Made by a program: the position numbers and the translations under genes
The notes under the pieces: model-generated
Seen by the model: only the letters and a program-made list of their open reading frames with translations
What the model was told of the DNA's origin: nothing
Databases searched by the model: none
Part shown: positions 53,601 through 58,851 of the stretch, piece by piece
How positions within the stretch are numbered: position 1 is the first letter of the stretch
Layout: each line of letters begins with the position of its first letter
IMG/VR virus record: IMGVR_UViG_3300050821_005436
Location: 1 to 64,000 of that record
Length of the DNA stretch: 64,000 bases
From: a virus
Direction: 5' to 3' (one strand)

Positions 53601-54903
53601 TTAATCCATTTGTGAATTGCACGCCATCTGGGCTAGTATATGTTGTCCTTCCTAGAATTTCATTAGTTACATCAATAATTGCTGATGTAGGAGTATTAAC
53701 GATGTTAATAACTCCAAATTGTGTAGCATCATTGCTAGTTTGATAATACAACTTTTGAAGATTCGCTGTAATGACAGGAATCAATTCGAAAGAATTATCA
53801 TAATTCGTGCTTCTAGTAAACTCTCTGTTAGCGTAAGTATCACCCTCAAGGACGTGAACCTTTTGTCCAATTGGTACTACATTTAGTGGTGATAAGCGAA
53901 TATAATTATTCGTATCCACAGTGAGCAACCAAGTCCCGAATCTTTCAGATGATGGAACTACAGTATGTGTCTGAGTGGATGTCCATGCTGAATCAGCATT
54001 CGTTTGATTCGAGAAAATGATTATTTTATTATTAACATAGCGAAGGCCATCAATTCCATCGTAATTAGAAATAATAGTATTGAGCGGCATATCAGCAATT
54101 TGCGCATATGTTAAATCTGATGCAATATTAACTGTTGCAGCGACTGTCATGTTGATATAACCATCCTGAGCATCTGCTTGAGGCACAGTGAATGTTACCG
54201 TCTGAAGTGAGGAGGCGCCATTATTGCTTACACCATCAATTTGTCTAGTAGGAACAGTAGTTAATACAGTATTAAATCCGCTAAGGCCTGGCTGTGTTTG
54301 AATCCAAAAATTTTGAACATCTGTATTTAAAACAAAGGAATATGATCCTCCTCTAGAGAGATTCAGAGTAGGATTTGCATCATTTCCAGTTTGATCAAAT
54401 TGAACATGGTTTGCTTGATTGTTTGACGATACTAAAAATGATTCATTTAATGGAACAGTTACTGTGCTTACATTAACGACTGGAGGACCCTCAGGAATCC
54501 AATAGTATTGGAAGAAGTTTATAAATTTATCTTCATCAATCAATGGGTTGAAGTTATAGTATTCGTTTTCAAACAGTCTAGAATGATTGTTAGTAGGAAC
54601 GTTATAGTTCGCTAACTTATTAATCAAGTCAGGATAAGTGGTAACTGATGATACTAAACCAATGGTTTTGTCTGTAATAACAAGACTAGGTTCTAATTGA
54701 TAATTAGTTCTGTCCGTTGTTGTTTCGACAACATATCCATCACCTTGCTTCCATGTTGGTGTAAATGTTCTACCTACAAAAGCACTAATCTTTTGTAGTT
54801 GTGGTTCCGTAGTTAATTTATCTAGGGTTGATCCTAAAAATTTTCTGTTTGTATCAGTGCGGAAAATACCTGGGAGAAAGTCTAAACTGCGCAATGTAGC
54901 CAT
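41626..54903 (-). CDS. giant baseplate/tail structural protein (4425 aa)
   Basis: This single uninterrupted frame of 13.3 kb lies where T4 has gene 7, directly after gp6. The N-terminus (R-S-L-D-F-L-P-G-I-F-R-T-D-T-N) is folded and non-repetitive. Further on there are many short beta units of the type V-N-G-x-x-L-x-x-x-x-D-Y-x-[IV] (about 814, 1128, 2418, 2538, 3881, 3958, 4038, 4088, 4231). There is an FG-GAP beta-propeller-like block with V-G-A-P or V-G-S-P repeats (about 2230-2870), two G-G-G-[IV]-G-A-T-A repeats (about 3555 and 3595), and Ser-Asp-Thr repeats (about 920 and 3674). A multi-domain baseplate or fibre scaffold is likely. It may include the function of gp7 or of gp10, but that is inference. 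Confidence 0.8.
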   Translation of the reverse strand: MATLRSLDFLPGIFRTDTNRKFLGSTLDKLTTEPQLQKISAFVGRTFTPTWKQGDGYVVETTTDRTNYQLEPSLVITDKTIGLVSSVTTYPDLINKLANYNVPTNNHSRLFENEYYNFNPLIDEDKFINFFQYYWIPEGPPVVNVSTVTVPLNESFLVSSNNQANHVQFDQTGNDANPTLNLSRGGSYSFVLNTDVQNFWIQTQPGLSGFNTVLTTVPTRQIDGVSNNGASSLQTVTFTVPQADAQDGYINMTVAATVNIASDLTYAQIADMPLNTIISNYDGIDGLRYVNNKIIIFSNQTNADSAWTSTQTHTVVPSSERFGTWLLTVDTNNYIRLSPLNVVPIGQKVHVLEGDTYANREFTRSTNYDNSFELIPVITANLQKLYYQTSNDATQFGVINIVNTPTSAIIDVTNEILGRTTYTSPDGVQFTNGLKIIFGDDVSPSNYQFNAYYVEGVGQSIELVPVNTLVTPEAYANTVIGLTEPDYLTMQRSSEDRNPWARSNRWFHVDVLQSAANYNSTSLVLDPTKRAVRPIVEFEKNYQLVNSGSSFFDVINLIDFSVTDPFSQVEGKLGFYVDRVNLTNGIKVIFAAATDPTVRKTVYEAQLITVTAGSNPQLNLTPVEVAEEGQNIIISEGFSYAGVSMHYDGTNWVSNQEKFSVNQPILFDVFDTNGNSFTDQALYPGTTFIGTKIFGYTIGSGNPDSALGFPITHRTFNNVGDIQFTNFFDTDTFSYLSNGLTITKNINIGFLHKTNSAEVLGYDLRNVWSTAIEDSKQYQHFTYTYTGGATQFAIDITPQISTLVENMLLYVNDLFVENDLYSIEQLDAGLFVVLNVILTAGDKVDIFIYSQESTSIGYYEIPDNLEDNAQNATIGTVTLGQYRNHISEQFISATQSLGIIPGLAVANYSPAVVDTSDTTQITSDTAIVTSDNVSQFSSQKTNVFAFAENTQNQILTSDTTLFDADTMLYSSDNVSSPNLTYGGTGVETQNLRDFPNIYKYKGKIIQNSAGLQYAELFLLNNNYNFVNAIRQARYEYNTFKIKFLQAAITIGDIDQLTAPVAIDTIMKYINANKDISFPYYYSDMIPYGTTGVTTTYNISNPTQLNYNISAIFDPTALSNRAVLVYHNGTQLVKGINYQFSKTNAVIEFNNIVFAAGDVIDIVDYSSTDGSLVPETPTKLGLYPSFVPQITLDDTYQTPMNVIIGHDGSYTPSFGDFRDQLLLELELRIYNNIKTTYTNKLDINAIIPGKFRTTDYSIAEINQILSGEFLTWAGINKVDYTDNKWFQNSNAFTWNYSSFLDKDSKALSGYWRGIYEYFYDTTHPDSRPWEMLGFSQIPSWWISQYGPAPYTKGNTLLWQDLEAGYIAGGNNIGINPLYARPGLSKYIPVDLAGNLLPPTQVITKNFDSTLADANYSFGDIAPPEYSWRSSSEYPFSLQILAALAKPAKYFGLLIDNGYQKNSSLNQFLFTDNERFKQIDVSLNGTTLNGSIVRQASYTNWIADYIRTQGINPSITLLSDINAMTIQLAYKMGAFTDQNYLNVILEQNTPAVTTQGILVPVDNYSVSLIKSAPITTATYSAVIVELTSAGYSVRGYDTTAPFFNIVPSISSGNSVTISQAGATATIYQDYDPVLMSVAYGSTFTTKQQLVDFLVSYQRYLNAVGFNFSDRSSALNQQQDWYLSANEFLSWSQQGWDLGSAIVLSPVANKLQLLSTLSVADSLQDNAFGARILDLNFNVVDNTRYTILRDSSASPNIFAVEVVDGTTIGLLTVNLVQWEHVLVFDNITSFNDIIYQPVTSDRQFRVKLNGYKTTDWNGSLSTPGFFINQNNVQEWNPNATYNTNDLVSFKGVFYTAKQIVYPSSTFNFNVWQQIDSTVIKTGLIPNFANTAQQYQNFYNVDYVNFNDQADEHAKGLIGFRPRTYLTDLDVESSSQIKFYQGFIKQKGTTTAVDAFTRANFGNLSSNVELFEEWAIRVGSFGATQTKLDVEVQLNSATFTGNPQIIEFNPTVVDTSDSVVPAVSYAPSELYSAPLDWNSVPFIIGPGTPVEQQLPTAGYVRPSDVDAIIFDITDISSIDNVIPNIGSGYTIWTAKDFSNDWNVFRVSETGVTCETVSNALDGLIQLSFAQYHQFTVGQIIALKNFSTAFDGFYQVLQVVDLQNILVAYSASLTGFIQATGTGLVFTLQSVRFTVASDMSSFTPINAWLDGDMTWVDNYQNLGQWAVLQKQSPFDFTNYLSRFTTNIGANFGSSIAASSTNNFVLVGAPGQGFNANGGTLALFVKSNTGSLVPAQELEITSTQIANLGQKVINTPVGWIASAPGSRSGTGYVYAGIIKNAGFVITQTIVAPDFGVLSNFGGSICASSDGSYLFIGAPNVNEVYVYGLVQGAAYNQITLIADNVTTTFALGFTPISINSLNVLDNSGLIAYVPNIDYTISGTNIVFNVAPTTNVIVTQPTQFYNYISTITTADSALNDMFGFDLTCNALGNRLYVSAPNNVGNSHEFKAGAVYCFARSGQQFVMDGSTTVVVPTLPISNNVTVTIDGVYQPSNIFNPNTYNVIINTSNNTIVFLNAPAAGSIVKVVYGNFNQIQKLGGNTTQQTVNFGQSIAYDDFSGNLIVGAPNETDEAIYYSGAAYRYIDAGSSTGTLSSVTNPTLIAGDIISINGFYVTVTNATLSGFATNINSAKITGITASALNNMLVITSSSAAVSNKLAIGPVLGNTYKNLGFAPIQQIQQITNPIITSNARFGYKVAIQAGGTEMMVGSPFASTYEDTTFDTKTTTFDKTTTHFVDGIPSGSVFVFELEPDIDGSNLGKYVEVQQLVSGVQVSGDLFGSAIDSSGTDIFVGSPNAFDRNPQAGTVQQYVNSSGTLGWEVLRSQSSPIIPNPVNKMFVYSKQTNTILQNIETVDPLFGMIPGEAKQNIDFSASVDPAVYEVVQNTESGLILNPLAPWGKEQVGMVWWDLDTVRFVDYKQGDLAYRAANWASLMPGSSIDVYEWVSTIYLPSQYVSQVGDGVPKHADDSVYSSQITYDSITGNQVITYFYWVKNKTSINVTSPKTLPVNSVAQIIANPQAQGIEFAAILDTNALALYNVINTVSSDDTILHIEYNNAVSNNLIHNEYQLVQNGNVSSHIPPQIISKLTDSLVGVDKLGNNVPDSTLPVSEKYGIGLRPIQSMVIDRLTGLKVLVQYVNSVCAVNQIAFSKNLSSIKQFDPIPPATSNNGVVNYNQTVPNYETLTFLPIAALPVGYKVLVTNDFNFNGFWAIYAKTKSNVWVAVQMQSYDTRQFWQYVTWYSPDYNPASTPDFVVDTLVDIAFLTTVKSGDIIKINDNGSGDSEIVLFNSVGNYTTLAIDNATIQFDSSLYDFIDNQLGWDNQRFDVQSFDKFPVQETRNIINCIFNNIFVDDLAINANSLFFRMVNYILSEQKWVDWIFKTSFVSILHQIRELSQVPSYQIDNQTYFQDYLNEVLPYHTVIRDYVLDYTWQDTYLGDVTDFDLPPYFDSSLGYYRSPNGTQPNDQFLLDTKPQYEMWNNYHLSKNLLSIELINGGSGFISTPTVYVTGGGGIGATAIAIMNGSAVASIEILSEGINYVTAPTITISGGGGVGATAIAIIGNNLIRSFDLTMKFDRISYNTNVVPWTPNTRFTTNQIITFNGLVYGVNVNFNGSVDDSLVSDDNTLISSDETEGSFVSGNTFDATYLFLLNDSSYTNANDRIAALYDPTSGMPGDFLNQVQAGIDYPGVKMTGLTYEQTPVWDVGGFDSEPFDATKIGPEGFPVPSDSLYDVEVSSLYTDSELGIRPADIIVDGGAYIDAFASHAPEELVPGSVFDTLDFKVVTNDPTVNSTNPKGVPVELFSYPGTGFTQTYSYAATNLLGDNVLVFTQNGGMQIPGVNYTISFNSKTITFKFPLAASDNVYIYVIDDAGGNQIFAETFILTGNTNVIELNAPYAEVLDSLVLFNGLTTSAYTLSAAPDGRNTLLTITAAALNGLNVHVHLYSTHLTRAEVHVQEVVIAGPITAGSYVINMDRTIFNAGPIGGSIIVNRNGNRLIPTNTAYYTGDGTTTIFASQGTQNINPATVQPGDFDIWINNVPYFSSSYTILPPSGTNPRQIQFHTAPPVGAQISIGVNTGAQYVMTGGSPIGNNQFTINSSEVTLVPGDIISIISVQCDDLESIRTQVFMGGQIIGASTLNGFSAAPYDTAGFDAPSTVELIVPNYALSRPAANLNYLIVTFNGRRLIPYSDFSLLTPSIITLSSKLNVQPTDIVVITSLTEIVQQSPIGFRMFKDMRDNWSYLRLSQANTTTLVQALHITDTEIFVKDVSTLGIPNVEILIPGVIFIGGERITYWQIDKANNALLQIRRGTAGTGATQTTIPVGTLVEDASMGQEIPNAAGVTWYAPGATTPSNGQSLINAETTQAIFLKEQPTFYIG

Positions 54904-54932
54904 AGGTTTATCAAGTTAATATCTGTTAAAGA

Positions 54933-54940
54933 TATTTATG
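54933..54940 (-). promoter_or_regulatory. T4-late-type promoter (CATAAATA)
   Basis: Lies between the terminator at 54945-54981 and the giant gene. Predicted start near 54927 gives a 24-base leader without a clear ribosome site. Confidence 0.6.
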
Positions 54941-54944
54941 CCAT

Positions 54945-54981
54945 AAAAAAGCCCACTTTTTGAATCTGTGGGCTTCTTTTT
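54945..54981 (-). terminator. rho-independent terminator after gene 6
   Basis: AAGCCCAC (54949-54956) pairs with GTGGGCTT (54968-54975) around an 11-base loop. On the minus strand it is followed by six T residues (complement of 54945-54950). On the plus strand C and TTTTT follow, so it may work both ways. Confidence 0.8.
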
Positions 54982-54998
54982 AGATTTACTAAGTGAAT

Positions 54999-57900
54999 TT
55001 AACTAAAAATAACATTACTAGCTTTGATTTGACTTGCTGTTATAGAAGAAATAATTTGAACATTTGCCACAGTTGCTGCTGAAATTAAAATTTCATTGAA
55101 GTTTGCATTTACTTGCATCAAACTACCAAATGATTGATTATTTGCTGCAGGAACTAACAAAACTGAGCTAATTTCTGATGCTAACTGTGTGTGTAAATAT
55201 GCCGCCAAATCAGAATAATAAAATGTCTGGCCAAAATCCCAATTGCTTATAGAGAAATAATTATTAATAGCACCAATGATGCTAGTCTGTACTTCATTCG
55301 GCGTAGCATTTGTAGAAGGGTTCATAACTACTAGGAAATTCGCTTGCAATGACGGATCTGCCTTAGATCCAAATAATGGCTTATACACTGCACTATTAAA
55401 GATCAGTTCATCACTTATCATCTTAAAATTATTCAACGAACTATATGCATCAAATAATTCGTCTGTTGTGGGAGCACTAGGTTCCGTCACTGTTCCTGTG
55501 GTGTCTTGAATCCAATTTCTAAAGGCTGTATCGAATGATTGAGTGAGCAAATAGATGTCAATCAAATTCATAGGGCTAGGATCAATGCGTCTATTGCCTG
55601 GCGCATTATGTTTGTATTGGAAATACAAACCATAACGACCTACCCTAGTGATATAATTTGTTACAATATTCAATGTAGTTGCCGTGAATAATCCTGTTAC
55701 TGAATTTATTGTATTTGCAGATTGATAAAACACTCCTTCACTAGTAGCATAAAATACTGTTCCTATTGCGAAGGTATTTACTGCCGATTTGATTTGTGCT
55801 TGAGTTGCATATGCATTAATGATTACGCCTGGAGCGACTGGAGTATATTTAATATATCCACCGTAAGTAGTAGATTGCTTAAAAAACACAATTTTGTTAT
55901 TGACATTTACCGTAGGATTTACTATGTTTATAAAAAAATCAGGATTATCAGGAGCACCATTACCATTTATGCTACTGAATGTCACCTTAACTCTGTTCGG
56001 ATCGACAAAACCATCACTTGCCGTAATTGAGTTTAATACTGAGCATGAGATATCATTCGGGAATCCAACTGAAGTGTCAGGCTGCGCATTAATTTTCAAT
56101 ACATTGATTGTATCTGCAACTACTTGACCTGTAGATGAATCATATACTTTTGCTAGTGGATCAAAATAAAATGTTGTTTCACTAACACTTTCAAAGATAT
56201 AAGCTAATCCACGATAAAATGCATTATAACCAGTTGATGTTGGTTGAAACCAAATTAACCAACTGTTGTCTAAATTTTGATTTGATGTGTCTCCTGCAAA
56301 TTGCAATGAAAATGGCGTGGTTGTGTTCAAATTTTGAGAATTTATAATCACTAGGGAACCAGTAGAAACATCGTATCTGATACCAAAAGTAACATTAGTA
56401 ATAAAATTAGTTAGCATAGTCTTGCTAAGCGATGACGAAATTTGAAATTGATATTGAGGAATAATAGAAGTGACAATTGCGTTAGTCGGCAATACGCCAT
56501 CGATTACAACAGGCCCGAATCCTGTAGATAAAATGCCTGTTCCGTTAGCAGTTCCATCTCCAGTAACTGCTCCTATTTGAAAATACAATACAGTTGAATC
56601 ACCTGGATTCACCGGAGAGCCACTAGTCAGCAAACCTGCAGTTGAAAAATAAAATCCTGTGGGCGCAGTAAATTTAAGTAATGATCCTTGAGTAATATAT
56701 TTGTTATTTGTTTGAGAAAAACTTCCCAACTCAACAATTTTTCCAGTAGAATCTGTGAAATATCCTGTCGTATTACTAGTCGTTGCAGTCACTTGATTCC
56801 AAGTCAATGCAGAGGAAAATCTAGGAAAATTTGCATAGAAAAATTGGAGCATTTCTGGACCTTCTAGTGCTTCTTGAATTTCACCTGTAATAATGTTGTT
56901 GATATCATTATTGTTAGTAAAACTAAATGCAAAAGATTGATCATCTTCTTCTTCGTATATGATGCCATCATCACAAAACACATTAGTGCTACTATATGTT
57001 CCTGTCACATCGATTACATCAATGAATCTACTAATGCCGCTAGACACACGATTAACAGCTTTGGCTTTTACAATTGTGCTGAAGGATGTGTATGGTAAAA
57101 TGTTATAATCTTCACCATTCACCATTCGATTTTGTGTATAATACTGCTGCGGAGCTTTTAGTTTAATATCTGCTAATGATTCGCGACTAGTTGCAGTAGA
57201 AACTGTGTATTGTAGGCTAGCAGTCACCGTCATCGTTTCTATTCTACCTAGCCTACTAATATAATTGACAGGCACAACAATTCGTTGCATTTCAGTAGGG
57301 CTAATAACATATGTTAAACCGTTGCTAATACGATAGTAGACTCTAAACGTTCCTTGGGGAATATTCGCAAAAACACCATCACCAAATACTAAATCAACCT
57401 GATCATTTGCTCTAGAAACAACTTGATAGATATTTCTATTTGTCGCAGCGATACTGTTAAACGCAATATTCACTCCAGAAACTGCAGGGACTTGCTTCCA
57501 CAGTGTGGATGGATTATTATTTGCATCAAGTTGATACAACCAAATGTCTGTATTATTGATATTATCAAAATTTACGCTAATGACACGATTAGTCAAAACT
57601 TCAGTGATATTAAAATCTTGATATGCAAGGGTTCCTTGTGTAAATCTGACAAAGAAACCTGTATTAGGACTTGTGTTTCCTGCATTATCATTTTGATAAA
57701 ATAATGAGAATGGTGCGCCTGGAGTCGGATTCACTTCTGCTATAGTTCCAGAATTTATATCTGTTCCTGTCACTTCAAACGATGTATTAGTTCCATTGAC
57801 TTTATTTTGAAACGAAAACACAGGTAATACGTTTGACAACGAATTCACTTGATATACATTTGTAGAAATGTTATTTACTAGATTAGTGGCAGCAGGGGTG

Positions 57901-58400
57901 CCAACTTTTTGTGCGGGTGAAAATGATGCATTCAAAATCGAATTAAACTGTTCTTGCCAATTAAGATTCGATGCATCATTCCAATTTACTGAAATGTTTG
58001 CGATATTGTTCCCTAAACTATCAATGACACTTTCCGTTGTTGATAGTGAAACTATTTTCATCTGTCCGTTTGCAGGAATATTTCTACTTGAATTGTAGCT
58101 TACCAGGCGCGCCAATTTCAAGATGCTGTCTCTACGTTCAGCAGTATCAATAAAATTTTCTCGTGAATTTAAATCTCCACGGAATGCTAAATTCTGACCG
58201 AAAAATGCGATCAATTCAATTAATGCGATATATTCACTGCTATCAATGAAGTCATTGAAATTTTCTGCATAGTTCAAGCGCAGATAATCGATCATCGCTT
58301 TTCTGATAGTTTGAAAGTCATATGATTGAAAATCAGCCTTACTAAAGGCTTGATAGATTTTCGTCCAGTCATTTACTGCTTGTAGATTTTGTGAGGCCAT
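54999..58400 (-). CDS. 6: baseplate wedge protein gp6
   Basis: The 1133-residue protein has the gp6 / baseplate-J N-terminal region: I-R-K-A-M-I-D-Y-L-R-L-N-Y-A-E-N-F-N-D-F (29-48), S-S-E-Y-I-A-L-I-E-L-I-A-F-F-G-Q-N-L-A-F-R-G-D-L-N-S-R-E-N-F-I-D-T-A-E-R-R-D, and S-Y-N-S. In T4, gp6 dimers hold neighbouring wedges together. T4 gp6 is 660 aa; this version is about 470 residues longer, largely in central beta-rich inserts. It follows gene 25, as in T4. A late promoter lies 22 bases upstream with no strong ribosome site. Confidence 0.9.
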   Translation of the reverse strand: MASQNLQAVNDWTKIYQAFSKADFQSYDFQTIRKAMIDYLRLNYAENFNDFIDSSEYIALIELIAFFGQNLAFRGDLNSRENFIDTAERRDSILKLARLVSYNSSRNIPANGQMKIVSLSTTESVIDSLGNNIANISVNWNDASNLNWQEQFNSILNASFSPAQKVGTPAATNLVNNISTNVYQVNSLSNVLPVFSFQNKVNGTNTSFEVTGTDINSGTIAEVNPTPGAPFSLFYQNDNAGNTSPNTGFFVRFTQGTLAYQDFNITEVLTNRVISVNFDNINNTDIWLYQLDANNNPSTLWKQVPAVSGVNIAFNSIAATNRNIYQVVSRANDQVDLVFGDGVFANIPQGTFRVYYRISNGLTYVISPTEMQRIVVPVNYISRLGRIETMTVTASLQYTVSTATSRESLADIKLKAPQQYYTQNRMVNGEDYNILPYTSFSTIVKAKAVNRVSSGISRFIDVIDVTGTYSSTNVFCDDGIIYEEEDDQSFAFSFTNNNDINNIITGEIQEALEGPEMLQFFYANFPRFSSALTWNQVTATTSNTTGYFTDSTGKIVELGSFSQTNNKYITQGSLLKFTAPTGFYFSTAGLLTSGSPVNPGDSTVLYFQIGAVTGDGTANGTGILSTGFGPVVIDGVLPTNAIVTSIIPQYQFQISSSLSKTMLTNFITNVTFGIRYDVSTGSLVIINSQNLNTTTPFSLQFAGDTSNQNLDNSWLIWFQPTSTGYNAFYRGLAYIFESVSETTFYFDPLAKVYDSSTGQVVADTINVLKINAQPDTSVGFPNDISCSVLNSITASDGFVDPNRVKVTFSSINGNGAPDNPDFFINIVNPTVNVNNKIVFFKQSTTYGGYIKYTPVAPGVIINAYATQAQIKSAVNTFAIGTVFYATSEGVFYQSANTINSVTGLFTATTLNIVTNYITRVGRYGLYFQYKHNAPGNRRIDPSPMNLIDIYLLTQSFDTAFRNWIQDTTGTVTEPSAPTTDELFDAYSSLNNFKMISDELIFNSAVYKPLFGSKADPSLQANFLVVMNPSTNATPNEVQTSIIGAINNYFSISNWDFGQTFYYSDLAAYLHTQLASEISSVLLVPAANNQSFGSLMQVNANFNEILISAATVANVQIISSITASQIKASNVIFS

Positions 58401-58421
58401 GTATTAACCCGATAATATGAA

Positions 58422-58427
58422 TATTTA
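58422..58427 (-). promoter_or_regulatory. T4-late-type promoter (GATAAATA context)
   Basis: TAAATA on the minus strand lies in the 53-base gap between genes 25 and 6. The predicted start is about 58416 and the leader is 16 bases. Confidence 0.6.
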
Positions 58428-58453
58428 TCTTGATTCTTTAAGGCTAATTTTAG

Positions 58454-58840
58454 TTAAATTGTGGTTACTGTAGAGAATAATTGCTGATTTTCATTATAAA
58501 AACTTAGCAACATATTTGCGGTTTGATTTGTGGGTATGTATGTCAATGTGATTGCTAGTTGAATACCTTTGTTAAATTGCGTAACGACGATATTTGACAA
58601 TGAAACACGAGGGTCATTTCCAGCGATGGTCTGAATATCTTTAACCATTGCTGATTTCACATCTTCAGTGAAATTTTCAAATAGTAGATTCCAAATGATG
58701 GTGCCATAATTAGGATTCATTAATTTTTCACCTTTTCGGATGTTAAAATTATTTAGAATATCCCTAATAACTAAATCTATGTCAGACAAAGTAAATTTCT
58801 TTGTCTGACCGATGGTTGAAAAACCTATATAATTTGCCAT
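58454..58840 (-). CDS. 25: baseplate wedge protein gp25
   Basis: The 128-residue protein has the gp25/TssE pattern: F-S-T-I-G-Q-T-K-K-F-T-L-S-D-I-D-L-V-I-R-D-I-L-N (7-30), R-K-G-E-K-L-M-N-P-N-Y-G-T-I-I-W-N-L-L-F-E (37-56) and N-D-P-R-V (76-80). It nucleates sheath assembly in T4 and is conserved in contractile systems. T4 gp25 is 132 aa. Its ATG lies exactly five bases after a TAAATA motif, and the gp5 gene ends in that motif. Confidence 0.93.
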   Translation of the reverse strand: MANYIGFSTIGQTKKFTLSDIDLVIRDILNNFNIRKGEKLMNPNYGTIIWNLLFENFTEDVKSAMVKDIQTIAGNDPRVSLSNIVVTQFNKGIQLAITLTYIPTNQTANMLLSFYNENQQLFSTVTTI

Positions 58841-58845
58841 ACTAA

Positions 58846-58851
58846 TATTTA
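58846..58851 (-). promoter_or_regulatory. T4-late-type promoter overlapping a stop codon, ATG at predicted +1
   Basis: The TAA of TAAATA (58849-58851) is the stop codon of the gp5 gene. Five bases follow before ATG 58840. Coupling to gp5 translation is an alternative to leaderless initiation. Confidence 0.55.

Noticed and set aside
54945-54981. Hairpin after gene 6 as an operator for the giant gene
   Set aside because: The stem followed by six T residues on the minus strand is a standard terminator and sits upstream of the promoter motif, so no operator role is needed.
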